64,000 bases of DNA from Nocardia sp. BMG111209 (lineage in GTDB: Bacteria; Actinomycetota; Actinomycetes; Mycobacteriales; Mycobacteriaceae): contig NZ_KB907307.1 of the NCBI RefSeq assembly GCF_000381925.1, positions 4,092,001 through 4,156,000 of the forward strand. The letters run 5' to 3'. Both the position numbers and the translations under genes were made by a program. Below, piece after piece: positions 1 through 9,250 of this stretch. The notes beneath the pieces were generated by a model. It was not told where the DNA came from and ran no database searches. It saw only the letters and a list, made by a program, of their open reading frames with translations. Numbering within the stretch: position 1 is the first letter of the stretch; each line of letters begins with the position of its first letter.

Positions 1-1188
1 CCGCACCCGCGCGGAATCGTCGCCCGCGGCCTCCCACCACGGCAGCAACACCCGGTCCAGGGTGGCGGGGGCGCCGGCGAGCAGGCGGTCGGCGACCAGC
101 AGGATGCGCTCGCGCTGGCCGGCCTGCCGCCGCCGGTGATGCGGATCGGACAACACGTAGCGCAGCGCGACCGTCTTCAGCATCGCCACCTCGGCGGCGA
201 CCAGCCGCGGTACCTCCAGATCGGCGGCGTAGCGGGTCAGCGCGCGGCCGCCGAACGCCTCCCGGGTGGCCTCCACCGCGGCCGTGGCGAACCGGCCGAC
301 CAGTTCGCTGGTCAGCCGCTTCAGGGCCACCGAGGCGCGCAGGGTGCCGTCGTAACCGGTGGCCGCGGCGATCACCGGCAGCCCGGACAGCCGGTGCATC
401 GCGGCGATCAGCTCGTCCGCCGACAACTCCGGTTGCCGGCGGTGCCCGAGCGCGGCCAGCGCGGCCTGTTCGACCGGATCGGCCAGTGCGCGCAGGTCGA
501 TCCGGCCGGCGATGACCCCGTCCTCCACATCGTGCACCGAGTACGCGACATCGTCGGACCAGTCCATCACCTGCGATTCCAGGCACTGCCGGCGTTCCGG
601 GGCGTCCCGGCGCACCCAGTCCAGCCGGGGCAGGTCCACGTCGTAGGCGCCGAATTTGGTGCCGCTGCCGGCGCGGGCCCAGGGGTATTTGACGGTCGCG
701 TCGAGCGCGGCCCGGGTCAGGTTGAGCCCGAAGCTCTCCGGATCGTCCGGGTCCGGCCCGAACACCTTGGGCTCCAGCCGGGTGAGGATGCGCAGGTTCT
801 GCGCGTTGCCCTCGAATCCGCCGTGCTCGTCGGCGAACAGGTCCAGCGCCCGTTCGCCGTTGTGGCCGTAGGGCGGATGGCCGATGTCGTGCGCCAGCCC
901 GGCCAGATCGACCAGATCCGGATCGCAGCCCAGCCCGTCGGCGATGCTGCGGCCGATCTGCGCGACCTCCAGCGAATGGGTGAGCCGGGTGCGCGGGGTG
1001 TCACCCTCGCGCGGGCCCATCACCTGGGTCTTGTCGGCCAGTCGCCGCAGCGCGGCCGAGTGCAGCACGCGGGCCCGGTCGCGGGCGAAGGCGCTGCGCT
1101 CGGCCGGGGTGCAGGACCAGCTCAGCCCGGCCGTCTTCGCCGATTCGGCGACCATGCGGTCCCGATCGTCGGCGCGGTAACCGGTCAT
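1..1188 (-). CDS. dgt: Deoxyguanosinetriphosphate triphosphohydrolase-like protein (partial, C-terminus beyond window)
   Basis: The protein hydrolyses dNTPs to deoxynucleoside and triphosphate in the cytoplasm and belongs to the HD-domain superfamily. The reading frame is open to the window edge, so the C-terminus is missing; about 396 residues are present. The metal-binding HD signature is visible: a His at about residue 71 in [12 protein letters not shown] and the HD pair at residues 100-101 in [14 protein letters not shown]. The ATG at 1188 was chosen because it precedes the conserved N-terminus and no other start in this frame lies close upstream. Its position next to a DUF218 gene and upstream of the glyS region matches mycobacterial order (Rv2344c). 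Family assignment is secure; the exact substrate is inferred. Confidence 0.93.
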   Translation of the reverse strand, partial: MTGYRADDRDRMVAESAKTAGLSWSCTPAERSAFARDRARVLHSAALRRLADKTQVMGPREGDTPRTRLTHSLEVAQIGRSIADGLGCDPDLVDLAGLAHDIGHPPYGHNGERALDLFADEHGGFEGNAQNLRILTRLEPKVFGPDPDDPESFGLNLTRAALDATVKYPWARAGSGTKFGAYDVDLPRLDWVRRDAPERRQCLESQVMDWSDDVAYSVHDVEDGVIAGRIDLRALADPVEQAALAALGHRRQPELSADELIAAMHRLSGLPVIAAATGYDGTLRASVALKRLTSELVGRFATAAVEATREAFGGRALTRYAADLEVPRLVAAEVAMLKTVALRYVLSDPHHRRRQAGQRERILLVADRLLAGAPATLDRVLLPWWEAAGDDSARVR

Positions 1189-1238
1189 CGTCTGCTCATC
1201 AGGTTCGTCTTCTCACAGTCGTTGTCGCACAGTTGATT

Positions 1239-1937
1239 TCACTGCTCGGCGGTGTACTTGAAATCGGCGGAGACGTGGGTCAGCTGGTACCACAGCAGGG
1301 CTCCGGTCTCGCGGATGATGCCGTGCAGCTGTGATTCCCGGGTGTAGACGGCCGGTCCGGTGCGGGTCGGCGCGGTCCAGGCGTGCAATCCGGCGTCCCG
1401 GGCCATCGTCCGGGTGCGCAGCGAATGCCACGGATCGCTGACCAGCACCACGGTCGACAGGTCGCGGGACTTCATCTCCGCGGCGACCGCCTCGATGCTC
1501 TGCAGGGTGTTGGAACCGGTCTGCACGGCCACGATCCGGTCGGTCGGCACCCCGGCATCCGCGAGATAGGCCTTCCCGGCGGCGGCCTCGGTGTAGTTGT
1601 CGCCCACCTGTTTCCCGCCGACGGTGATGATCAGGGGCGCAACACCTTTCGAGAACAGCTTGGACGCCTGGTCGAGCCGGGCCTCGAATACCGGTGTGGG
1701 AGTGCCGTTGTACTGTGCGGCGCCGAGGATGACGATCGCGTCGGCGTGGTCCTCGTCGATGAGCCGCGCCACCTGCCACACCCGCCCCGCGGTGCCGCCG
1801 ACCAGCACGACCACCATCAGGACCGCACCGGACACCAGCCGCCCGGTCCAGCGCGCGAAAACCGCTCCGCGCGAACGCCGCTCGATCGGCTCGCCGGGTG
1901 CCCGGCGAGTGCGGATACGCGCGGAGGCCGACGACAT
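1239..1937 (-). CDS. DUF218 (YdcF/SanA-like) membrane protein
   Basis: This 232-residue protein has one N-terminal membrane segment (about residues 25-45, VLMVVVLVGG) followed by an extracytoplasmic DUF218 domain. Visible family motifs are AIVILGAAQYNGTPTPVFEAR, VGGKQ, the SNTLQSIE stretch and LVSDPWHSLR. SanA/YdcF proteins are linked to envelope integrity and S-adenosylmethionine binding, but no reaction is established here. The frame extends upstream to 2024, overlapping the neighbouring gene. The ATG at 1937 is preferred because a GGGGA ribosome site lies immediately upstream and the overlap disappears. It lies 50 bp upstream of dgt on the same strand and may be co-transcribed. Confidence 0.85.
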   Translation of the reverse strand: MSSASARIRTRRAPGEPIERRSRGAVFARWTGRLVSGAVLMVVVLVGGTAGRVWQVARLIDEDHADAIVILGAAQYNGTPTPVFEARLDQASKLFSKGVAPLIITVGGKQVGDNYTEAAAGKAYLADAGVPTDRIVAVQTGSNTLQSIEAVAAEMKSRDLSTVVLVSDPWHSLRTRTMARDAGLHAWTAPTRTGPAVYTRESQLHGIIRETGALLWYQLTHVSADFKYTAEQ

Positions 1938-2002
1938 TCCCCGAGTCTGCCAGCCCTCGGTCACGCGGAGATTGCGGCGCGATGGCTGCGCCGGGCCGGA
2001 TC

Positions 2003-2668
2003 TCACCAACCCCGTTGCTGCCATTCGGAAAGGTGTGGCCGTTCCGCGCCGAGTGTGGTGTCCTTGCCGTGACCCGGATACACCCAGGTGTCGTCGGGCA
2101 GGCGGTCGAACAGCTTCGTCACCACGCCCTCGTACAGGGTGGCGAACCGTTCGGGATCCTTCCAGGTGTTGCCGACGCCGCCCGGGAACAGGCAGTCGCC
2201 GGTGATCAGGTGCGGATGTCCGGCCGGATCATCGGCGTCGCGGTACAGCAGCGCGATCGAGCCGGGCGTGTGCCCGACCAGGTGGATGGCGGTGAGTTCG
2301 ATGTCGCCGATGCGGATCACCTCGCCGTCGTCGACCCGCACCGCGGTGGGTACCGGGATGTCGTCGGCGTCGAGGGCGCCCGCGTAGGTGGTCGCGCCGG
2401 TGGCCTCGACGACCGGCGCCAGCGCCTGCCAGTGGTCGGCGTGCTGATGGGTGGTGAGGACCGCGTCGAGCTGCCCGCCGGTCAGGTTCAGCAGGGTCTC
2501 GGGCTCGTTGGCGGCGTCGACGAGAAGCTGTTGTCCGGTGTGCTTGCACCGCAACAGGTATGCGTTGTTGTCGAACGGGCCGACGGCCACCTTGGTGAGG
2601 GTGAGCGCGGGTAGTTCACGGACGTCGGCCGGACCGCCGACGGTCACGGTGCCGGTGTACTCGGACAT
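2003..2668 (-). CDS. Metallo-beta-lactamase-fold hydrolase (glyoxalase II-like)
   Basis: This is a 221-residue cytosolic protein of the metallo-beta-lactamase fold. The metal motif THQHADHW (HxHxDH) is followed by GHTPGS, GDCLFPGG and the C-terminal VYPGHG, in the order and spacing of glyoxalase II-type thiolesterases. It probably binds two metal ions and hydrolyses a thioester or similar ester. A GAGGAG ribosome site sits 7 bases before the ATG at 2668. The gene is 65 bp upstream of the DUF218 gene on the same strand, so the two may form an operon ending in dgt. The substrate cannot be told from sequence. Confidence 0.87.
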   Translation of the reverse strand: MSEYTGTVTVGGPADVRELPALTLTKVAVGPFDNNAYLLRCKHTGQQLLVDAANEPETLLNLTGGQLDAVLTTHQHADHWQALAPVVEATGATTYAGALDADDIPVPTAVRVDDGEVIRIGDIELTAIHLVGHTPGSIALLYRDADDPAGHPHLITGDCLFPGGVGNTWKDPERFATLYEGVVTKLFDRLPDDTWVYPGHGKDTTLGAERPHLSEWQQRGW

Positions 2669-2793
2669 GGCGGTACTCCTCGCGGAATCGGGACGTGCGG
2701 TGAAACGTGACGAGCCGGATCGATCCTAGCCATCCGGCATCGACACGGGCACGATCCACGCGGCCACCTGGTCCGGACGGATACATTCGTGCC

Positions 2794-4785
2794 ATGCCGC
2801 AGCCGCCGGTTCGACATCTGCGTTCCCTGCTGACCGTGCTGGGAATCCTCGTGATCGTGCTGTGCCCGCCGGGCGCGGCGGGTGCGGAGGATCCGTCCCG
2901 GCTGCCGGACTACGTCACCGACACCGCGCAGGCGCTCGACGGTCCGCAGCGCGACGAGGTGCGGTCGGCGATCGACGCGCTCTACGGCGCGCACCGGGAA
3001 CGACTGTGGGTGAGTTACGTCCACGACTTCGGCGGCCTCGACCCGCAGGAGTGGGGTACCCGCACCGCGGCCGCCTCCGGATTCGGCGACCGCGACGTCC
3101 TGTTGTCGGTGGCCACCGGCGACCGCGCGTACTCCTTCACCGGCCGGTTGCCGCAGTCGGTGAAGGAGTCGGAACTGGATGCGCTGCTACAGGATCGGGT
3201 GGAACCGCGGCTGCGGAACGGGCAGTGGGCCGAGGCGGCCGTCGAGACCGCCGACGGACTGTCCACGGCGATGGCCGCGCCGGCCGCCCATCGGATCGGC
3301 GCGGGCCCGGTGCTGATCGTCGGGGCCGTGGCGGTGCTGGCGGTCGGCGGGGTGCTGCTGATGTCGCGACGCCGGCGGACCGTGCGCGAGCGCGGCGTCC
3401 GGGCCGCCGCCCGCGCGGTCGATCCGACCGACACCGCCGCGCTGGCCGCGCTGCGCCCCGATCTGCTCGACGAACGTTCGCGGGAGATCCTGGTCGACAC
3501 CGACGACGCGCTGCGCACCAGCAGCGACGAGTTACGGCTGGCCACCGACGAATTCGGCAGTACCGCCACCGCACCCTTCGCCGCCGCCCTCGAATCGGCC
3601 AAACGGGCTCTGGCGCAGGCATTCTCGATCCGGCAGCGCCTGGACGACGATATTCCGGAGACCCCGGACCAGCAGCGCGACCTGCTGGTGGAGCTGATCT
3701 CCACCTGCGCCCGCGCCGACCGCGAACTCGACGCCAAGGTCAGCGAATTCGACACCATGCGCAACCTGCTGATCGACGCCCCCGACCGGCTCGACGCCCT
3801 GACCCGCGCGCTGGTGGACCTGACCGCGCGGGTGCCGCAGTCCGAACGCACTCTCGCCCAACTGAATCGGGACCAACCGGCGGCGGCGCTGGCCCCGATC
3901 CGGGACAACGTGGCGATGGCCCGGGAGCGGATCGACTTCGCCGAGACCAATATCGGCGCGGGCCGCACGGCGGTCGCGCGGCCGGTCGGGCAGCAGGGCG
4001 CCGCGGTGGCCGCGATCCGCAGCGCGGAATCGGCGGTCACGGCGGCGCGCACCCTGCTGGACGCCGTCGACACCGCGGCCACCGATATCGAGCAGGCCCG
4101 TGCCGGTCTGCCCGCACTGCTGGCGGAACTGCGGCACGATCTCGACGCCGCCGCCGCGCTGACCCCGCACGGCGGACCGGATCTGGCCGCGGCGGTCACC
4201 TCGGCCCGCGCGGCGGTCGCGGCGGCGGCCTCCGACGGCGACAGCAATCCGCTCGGCGTCTTCCACGAGGCCGTGGCCGCCGACACCGCCCTGGAGCACG
4301 CGATCGCCACGGCCTCGGACCGCAAACTGGCCGCCGAGCAGTTGCACCGCCGCCTCGATCAGGCGATGACGACGGCCGTCACCCAGGTGCGCACGGCCGC
4401 CGACTACATCGGCACCCGGCGCGGCGGTATCGATGCCACCCCGCGCACCCGGCTCGCCGAGGCCGAACGGGCCCTCGACCGGGCACGCGGCCTGGCCGCC
4501 GATGATCCGCAGCGGGCCCTGGCCGGCGCGCAGCAGGCCACCGAACTGGCGGCCCGCGCGCTGCGCACCGCCCAAGCGAGCGTGCGGGAATGGCAGGCGC
4601 GGCAACCGGTTTCGACCTCGTCGCAGACCGGCGCGGTACTGGGCGGCATCCTCATCGACAGCATGCTGCGCGGCGGATTCGGCGGCACCCGCGGCGGCGG
4701 TCCGATGAATCCGGGGTCGTGGGGACCGGGCTCCTACGGCGGTTCGGACGGCTCACGCCGGATCAGCCGGGGCGGACGATTCTGA
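2794..4785 (+). CDS. TPM-domain membrane protein (Rv2345-like)
   Basis: The 663-residue protein has a signal peptide (residues 1-31, ending GAAGA), an extracytoplasmic TPM/DUF477 domain (about 35-160, starting LPDYVTDTAQALD), one membrane helix (about 183-202) and a long Ala/Arg-rich, probably coiled-coil region to about 610. It ends in a glycine-rich tail with GGF/GRF repeats. The architecture and the position opposite dgt match M. tuberculosis Rv2345. TPM domains occur in proteins linked to photosystem repair or phosphatase activity; function in actinobacteria is unknown. The ATG at 2794 was chosen because it begins the signal peptide; the frame is open further upstream. It diverges from the metallo-beta-lactamase gene. 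Confidence 0.88.
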   Translation: MPQPPVRHLRSLLTVLGILVIVLCPPGAAGAEDPSRLPDYVTDTAQALDGPQRDEVRSAIDALYGAHRERLWVSYVHDFGGLDPQEWGTRTAAASGFGDRDVLLSVATGDRAYSFTGRLPQSVKESELDALLQDRVEPRLRNGQWAEAAVETADGLSTAMAAPAAHRIGAGPVLIVGAVAVLAVGGVLLMSRRRRTVRERGVRAAARAVDPTDTAALAALRPDLLDERSREILVDTDDALRTSSDELRLATDEFGSTATAPFAAALESAKRALAQAFSIRQRLDDDIPETPDQQRDLLVELISTCARADRELDAKVSEFDTMRNLLIDAPDRLDALTRALVDLTARVPQSERTLAQLNRDQPAAALAPIRDNVAMARERIDFAETNIGAGRTAVARPVGQQGAAVAAIRSAESAVTAARTLLDAVDTAATDIEQARAGLPALLAELRHDLDAAAALTPHGGPDLAAAVTSARAAVAAAASDGDSNPLGVFHEAVAADTALEHAIATASDRKLAAEQLHRRLDQAMTTAVTQVRTAADYIGTRRGGIDATPRTRLAEAERALDRARGLAADDPQRALAGAQQATELAARALRTAQASVREWQARQPVSTSSQTGAVLGGILIDSMLRGGFGGTRGGGPMNPGSWGPGSYGGSDGSRRISRGGRF

Positions 4786-4911
4786 ACCCGCCGTACACGG
4801 CAACCGCAGACCCGGGTCGTGTGGCCGGACTCCCACCGGGGTCGACAGCTCCCACCGGATCGACCGGGGCGGACGCTTCCGAACCCGCCGTACGCGGCAA
4901 TCGCGGGCTTC
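4760..4911. repeat. Imperfect direct repeat spanning the end of the TPM gene
   Basis: Bases 4760 to about 4811 recur with a handful of changes at 4857 to about 4908. Shared blocks are CCGGGGCGGACG, GAACCCGCCGTAC and GCGGCAA/ACGGCAA. The first copy contains the stop codon of the TPM gene (TTCTGAACCC); in the second the same triplet reads CGA (TTCCGAACCC). The remainder of the 4786-4986 gap shows no gene. Confidence 0.7.
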
Positions 4912-4986
4912 GGCGCGGCGTGACGGATCCGCCGAGGGCCGGCGATTCGCGGCGGGGGGGCGCGCTGGGCACGGCAGCGCGGTGGG

Positions 4987-5403
4987 TCAGTTCGCCGGGG
5001 GAACGGGGTCGCCGGTGCGGGTGGCCAGCCACTGCTGGATCTCGAGCAGGTTGCCCTCCGGGTCGCGTAGGTAGGCACTGCGGATCCGGTCTCCGAAAGC
5101 GACCGGGCCCGTGAGGATTTCGGCGCCCCGGCCGGTGACCTCGGTCAGGTAGCGGTCGAGGTCGTCGACGCGGAGGGCGATCAGCGCGCCGTCGGCGCCG
5201 GGCCCGCCGCGCAGTACGCCGCCCAGGGTGGCGTCCAGGTCGGCGCGGTCGTGCAGGGAAAGCGCGCTGCCGTGTTCGGGTTTGAACGCCACGTACGGGG
5301 GTGCGACAGTGTCGAATTGGGGTCGCAGGCCGATCACGTCACGGTAGAACGCGGCGGTGCCGGTGAAGTCGGACACGATCAGCCGAATCTGGGTCAGATG
5401 CAC
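4987..5403 (-). CDS. VOC-family (glyoxalase/bleomycin-resistance fold) protein
   Basis: A 138-residue single VOC module. It starts with the typical MHLTQIRLIVSDF strand and then FYRDVIGLRPQF. The second half carries LRVDDLDRYLTEVTGRGAEIL and ends in AYLRDPEGNLLEIQQW, where the Glu is a usual metal ligand. VOC proteins include lyases, dioxygenases and antibiotic-binding proteins; nothing visible selects one. The GTG at 5403 is the only start that retains the first beta strand. It is followed upstream by the response-regulator gene 17 bp away on the same strand, so it may be the last gene of that operon. Confidence 0.85.
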   Translation of the reverse strand: MHLTQIRLIVSDFTGTAAFYRDVIGLRPQFDTVAPPYVAFKPEHGSALSLHDRADLDATLGGVLRGGPGADGALIALRVDDLDRYLTEVTGRGAEILTGPVAFGDRIRSAYLRDPEGNLLEIQQWLATRTGDPVPPAN

Positions 5404-5420
5404 ATCGTGCGAACCTACGC

Positions 5421-6026
5421 CTACAGCCAGCCCAGGCGTTCGGCGGCACGGACGGCCTCGGCGCGGGTGCGGGTGCCGGTCTTGCCGATCGCCGCCGACA
5501 GGTGGTTGCGGACGGTGCCCTCGGACAGGTGCAGTCGCGCGGCGATCGCGGCGGCGGTGGCGCCACCGGCCGCGGCGGCCAGCACCTCGCGCTCCCGCGC
5601 GGTCAGCGGAGAGGTTCCGGCGGTGAGGGTTTCGGCGGCCAGCGCCGGATCGACCACGCGCAGGCCGAGGTGTACGCGGCGGACCGCGTCGGCCAATTCC
5701 CTTGCGGGCGTGTCTTTCACGATGAAACCGTCGGCGCCGGCGTCGATCGCGCGGCGCAGATAACCGGGGCGGCCGAAGGTGGTGACCATCAGGATCCGCA
5801 CCCCCGGGAATCCCGCGTGCACCCGCTCGGCGGCCGAGATCCCGTCCAGGCCGGGCATTTCCACGTCGAGCAGGACCACGTCGGGGGTGGTGCGCTCGAC
5901 GGCGGCGAGCACCTCGTCACCGCGGCCGACCTCCGCGACCACCTCGAGATCCGGTTCCAGTCCGAGCAGCGCCGCCAGCGCGCCGCGCACCAGCGCCTGA
6001 TCGTCGGCCAGCAGCAACCGGATCAT
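5421..6026 (-). CDS. NarL/LuxR-family response regulator
   Basis: A 201-residue DNA-binding response regulator. The receiver domain (1-120) shows the acidic pair D8-D9 in LLLADDQ, the phospho-acceptor D54 in VLLDVEMPGLDG and K104 in FIVKDT. The C-terminal LuxR-type helix-turn-helix (about 135-195) contains LTAREREVLAAAAGG and LHLSEGTVRNHLSAAI. The ATG at 6026 overlaps the stop of the sensor kinase by 4 bases (ATGA), so the two are translationally coupled; the longer frame from 6080 would lie inside the kinase gene. With the kinase and ABC exporter upstream it forms a DesR-type module that probably regulates the exporter. Confidence 0.94.
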   Translation of the reverse strand: MIRLLLADDQALVRGALAALLGLEPDLEVVAEVGRGDEVLAAVERTTPDVVLLDVEMPGLDGISAAERVHAGFPGVRILMVTTFGRPGYLRRAIDAGADGFIVKDTPARELADAVRRVHLGLRVVDPALAAETLTAGTSPLTAREREVLAAAAGGATAAAIAARLHLSEGTVRNHLSAAIGKTGTRTRAEAVRAAERLGWL

Positions 6027-7315
6027 CCGGCATCGGTCCTCTCGTCGGCTGAACGCACCCCCCGGGCACGGCTGCCCCACTCACCGGTGCCGGACGGCCG
6101 CGAATCACCGCCGGTGTCCCGCTCGTCGAAGCCGACCGCCAGGTGCAGGCCGCCATCCGGTGGTGTGGTCAGGGCGAAGGTGCCGCCGGCGGCGCGCACC
6201 CGTTCGCGCAGGCCACGCAGGCCCGAGCCGAAACTCGCGTCCGGGTCCAAACCCTTTCCGTCATCGACGATTTCGATGTACGACGGCGTCGCTCGCACGC
6301 GGCAGTGCCGGGCCCGGCTGTGCCGCACCACATTCGTGACGGCCTCCCGCAGGACCCAGCCGAGCACGATGCCGCGATCGCCGGGAACATCGATATCGGG
6401 CAGATCGGCGGTGATGCCCGCGGCATGCAGCGCGGTGCGCGCGTTGGCGAGTTCGCCGGCGAGGCTCACCTCGCGCAGGCCGCCGACGGTCTCGCGGACC
6501 CCGGCCAGGGCCTCCCGGGCCAGCCGTTCGACATCGGCCAGCTCGGTCCGGGCGCGTTCCGGATCGATATCCAGTAATCGTTGGGCCAGTTCGGATTTCA
6601 CGGTGATCACGGTGAGCGAGTGGCCGAGGATGTCGTGCACGTCGCGGGCCACCCGGTTGCGTTCGGCCACGATCGCGAGTTCGGCCTGCTGGCGGCGGGT
6701 CAGTTCCCGCAGCCGCCGGCCCCGGGTGCCGATCTCCCGGCCCAGCCAGATGACCGGCGGGATCAGCGCCAGGACCACGGAGGCGCCACCGAACCGCCAG
6801 CCCGGTATCAGCGCGAACACGATCACCAGCACGGCCACCAGGCCCGCGACGATCCCGGACTGCCGCAGCGGCAGCACGAAGATCGCGACCACGGCCAGGT
6901 ACAGCACACTCGGCACCGCCGCCGCACCCAGCAGCACCGATTCGGCGGCGAACAGCACCGCCATCGCCGCCAGCCGGATCCAGGCGCCGCGGCCCGGCGC
7001 CGGCGGGTCGAATCCGTCCTCCCAGTCCGGGCCGCGATAGGCGGACAGCGTGGTGGCGATCAGCGTGCCGTAGCCGATCACGCAGGCGCATGCCAGGATC
7101 GCGCGCAGGACGTGGCCGTGCACCCAGGCCTGCTGGATCGGCCCGATCAGATAGAGCAGCCAGACGATGGCCATCCCGCCGGCGAGCATGCCGCCGAATC
7201 CGGGCCGGCGCGCGGCCGGACCGCCTGCGTTGGCCGAGCGTGCCGCAGCCCGGTCCAGCGCCCGGGACAGCCGGCGCGGCAGGCCGGACGTCGGCGTCCG
7301 CACGGCTACCTCCAC
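6023..7315 (-). CDS. HisKA_3-type sensor histidine kinase
   Basis: A 430-residue membrane kinase with about six hydrophobic segments (from residue 41 to 192), a dimerisation/phosphoacceptor helix with H227 in RVARDVHDILGHSL, and an ATPase domain with the N box REAVTNVVRHS and the G boxes VDDGKG and GSGLRGLRERV. This is the DesK/NarX-like HPK7 family. There is no obvious extracytoplasmic sensor domain, so it probably senses a membrane state or a lipophilic ligand. The stop overlaps the regulator start. The start is a GTG at 7315; another GTG a few codons downstream is possible. It lies 135 bp downstream of the exporter permease. Confidence 0.93.
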   Translation of the reverse strand: MEVAVRTPTSGLPRRLSRALDRAAARSANAGGPAARRPGFGGMLAGGMAIVWLLYLIGPIQQAWVHGHVLRAILACACVIGYGTLIATTLSAYRGPDWEDGFDPPAPGRGAWIRLAAMAVLFAAESVLLGAAAVPSVLYLAVVAIFVLPLRQSGIVAGLVAVLVIVFALIPGWRFGGASVVLALIPPVIWLGREIGTRGRRLRELTRRQQAELAIVAERNRVARDVHDILGHSLTVITVKSELAQRLLDIDPERARTELADVERLAREALAGVRETVGGLREVSLAGELANARTALHAAGITADLPDIDVPGDRGIVLGWVLREAVTNVVRHSRARHCRVRATPSYIEIVDDGKGLDPDASFGSGLRGLRERVRAAGGTFALTTPPDGGLHLAVGFDERDTGGDSRPSGTGEWGSRARGVRSADERTDAG

Positions 7316-7450
7316 GCCGCTCGGCCGCGCCGATGGGGCAGCGCGGCGAACCGGTTCCTCATCCTCGCACCGGTTCGCCTGCGCTGCCCACGATCGCGCA
7401 CGCTACCGCACCGGCCCGCGGGATGCGGACCGGTGCGGGTCGGTGATGGC

Positions 7451-8227
7451 TCATCGCGCGGTGTCGCGGCGGAACAGCATCGCCGCCCCACCTGCGAATA
7501 CGCCGGTCCAGACCAGGATGTTGAGCAGCGCCAGCGCGATCGACACCCCACTCGCGTCGGCGAACGGCAGCCGCGCGAGCGTCGCGATGCCGTAGGTGGG
7601 GAACACCTTCGACACCGTCGCGAACCAGCCGTGCAGCGGGGTGAACAGCCCGCCGCCGAAGGCCAGGGCCGCCAGCAGCGGGCCGACGATCTGCATCACG
7701 TTCTCCGACGGCAGCAGATATCCGACGAACAGGCCGAAGGCGGCGAACACCAGCGAACCCAGCCAGGCCAGGACGAAACACGCCACCCAGGCCGCCACGG
7801 GCAACCGCGAGCCGACCAGGCCGCCGGTGACGAACACCGCCGTCACCGAGACCAGCCCGAGGGTCATCGCGACGATCATCTTGGTGGCGATGTAGGCGGC
7901 CGGTCGCAGCGGGGTCAGCCGCAGCTGACGGCTCCAGCCGTGTGCGCGTTCCACCGCGACCATGGCGCCGCCGCTGGTGGTGGCGAGCATCGCGCCGTAC
8001 ACGGCCATCGAGACCATGACGTACGCGGTGACGTTGCCCGAGCCGAAAGCCTGTGTCCGGAAATCGGATTGCAGCCCGAAGATGGTGAAGAACAGGGTGG
8101 GCATCACCAGGGTGAACACCAGGGTGCGGCGGTTGCGCAGCATGCGGCGCAGTTCCAGGCCCACGAAGGCGGCGCTGACGCCACCGGGACGCAGGCGGGC
8201 GGGGCGGCGGGTGTCGAGTGTGGTCAT
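7451..8227 (-). CDS. ABC-2 type exporter permease
   Basis: A 258-residue integral membrane protein with six predicted helices, beginning with the cytosolic LELRRMLRNRRTLVFTLVMP segment that is characteristic of ABC-2 permeases. An ABC2_membrane-type domain covers nearly the whole length. The start is one base away from the stop of the ATPase gene, so both are made together and should form an exporter. Such two-gene exporters controlled by DesKR-like pairs usually expel peptide antibiotics or lipids, but the substrate here is unknown. Confidence 0.9.
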   Translation of the reverse strand: MTTLDTRRPARLRPGGVSAAFVGLELRRMLRNRRTLVFTLVMPTLFFTIFGLQSDFRTQAFGSGNVTAYVMVSMAVYGAMLATTSGGAMVAVERAHGWSRQLRLTPLRPAAYIATKMIVAMTLGLVSVTAVFVTGGLVGSRLPVAAWVACFVLAWLGSLVFAAFGLFVGYLLPSENVMQIVGPLLAALAFGGGLFTPLHGWFATVSKVFPTYGIATLARLPFADASGVSIALALLNILVWTGVFAGGAAMLFRRDTAR

Positions 8228-8228
8228 C

Positions 8229-9164
8229 TCAGTTGTCTCCGGTGAGAGCGAGGAACGCGTCCTCGAGGTTGTGGGCGGTGATCTCCAGGTCGACGGCGTC
8301 GGTGCCGGTCAGCAGATAGCGGGCGACGGTGTCGGAGTCCTTGGCGTGCACCAGGATTCGGTCGCCGCGCTGTTCCACCCGGTCGACGCCCGCAATCGCC
8401 AGCAGGCGGGCCTGATCGGCGCCGGGCAGGGTGGCGCTGACCGTGCGCCCGGCGGCCAGATTCTTGACCGCGGCCGCACTGCCGTCGGCGACCACGGAAC
8501 CGTTGCGCACCAGCACGATCCGGTCTGCGTAGGCGTCGGCCTCGTCGAGGTAGTGGGTGGCGAACACGACGGTGCGGCCGTCGCTCGCGTCGCGGCGGAT
8601 GGCGTTCCAGAAGTCGCGCCGCCCTTCGACATCCATACCGGTGGTGGGTTCGTCGAGTACCAGCAGATCCGGATCGGGCAGCAGGGCCAGGGCGAACCGC
8701 AGCCGCTGCCGCTGACCGCCGGAGCATTTGCCGACCAGCCGATCGGCGATATCCGAGATGCCCGCGCGCGTCAGCACTTCTGCGACCGGCCGCGGCGCCG
8801 CGTGCAGGGCGGCCACCATCCGCACGGTCTCGGCGACGGTCACGTCCGGCAGCAGGCCGCCGGATTGCAGGACCGCCGAGATCCGGCCCGCCGCAATCGC
8901 TTCCGCCGGGGTGCCGCCGAACACCAGGACCTGCCCGGCGTCGGGCCGCAGCAGGCCCAGCAGCATATCGATGGCGGTGGACTTGCCGGCGCCGTTGGGC
9001 CCGAGGAAGGCCACGATCTCACCCGGTGCGACGACCAGATCGAGGCCGTCGACGGCGCGGACGAGACCGGTGCGGGTGCGGAACGATTTGGTGAGGCCGC
9101 GGATCTCGATGGCCGGTCCCGTGCCGGACCGGTCCGCCGGGCGGGCCGTGATCGATGAGGTCAT
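8229..9164 (-). CDS. ABC transporter ATP-binding protein (DrrA/CcmA-like)
   Basis: A 311-residue ATPase. The Walker A motif GPNGAGKST lies at residues 55-63, the signature KCSGGQRQRLRFALALL follows, then Walker B LLVLDEPTTGMD and the switch histidine in FATHYLDEAD. The C-terminal 80 residues form the extra domain found in DrrA-type drug-exporter ATPases. It starts the four-gene unit ATPase, permease, kinase, regulator. The ATG at 9164 is followed by a short Ala/Arg-rich leader before the first strand at residue 18, so a slightly later start is possible. Confidence 0.95.
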   Translation of the reverse strand: MTSSITARPADRSGTGPAIEIRGLTKSFRTRTGLVRAVDGLDLVVAPGEIVAFLGPNGAGKSTAIDMLLGLLRPDAGQVLVFGGTPAEAIAAGRISAVLQSGGLLPDVTVAETVRMVAALHAAPRPVAEVLTRAGISDIADRLVGKCSGGQRQRLRFALALLPDPDLLVLDEPTTGMDVEGRRDFWNAIRRDASDGRTVVFATHYLDEADAYADRIVLVRNGSVVADGSAAAVKNLAAGRTVSATLPGADQARLLAIAGVDRVEQRGDRILVHAKDSDTVARYLLTGTDAVDLEITAHNLEDAFLALTGDN

Positions 9165-9250
9165 ACCTCCACTGTCGCCCGCCCGGCGCGGCGGTACCTG
9201 GTTCGAGCGTCACGAACCTGCCATGACGAGTGTCACGGCGGGGCCGCGGG

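Noticed and set aside
2862..4505. Long Arg/Gly-rich frame inside the TPM gene
   Set aside because: It overlaps a gene with signal peptide and domain evidence and has no recognisable motif of its own.
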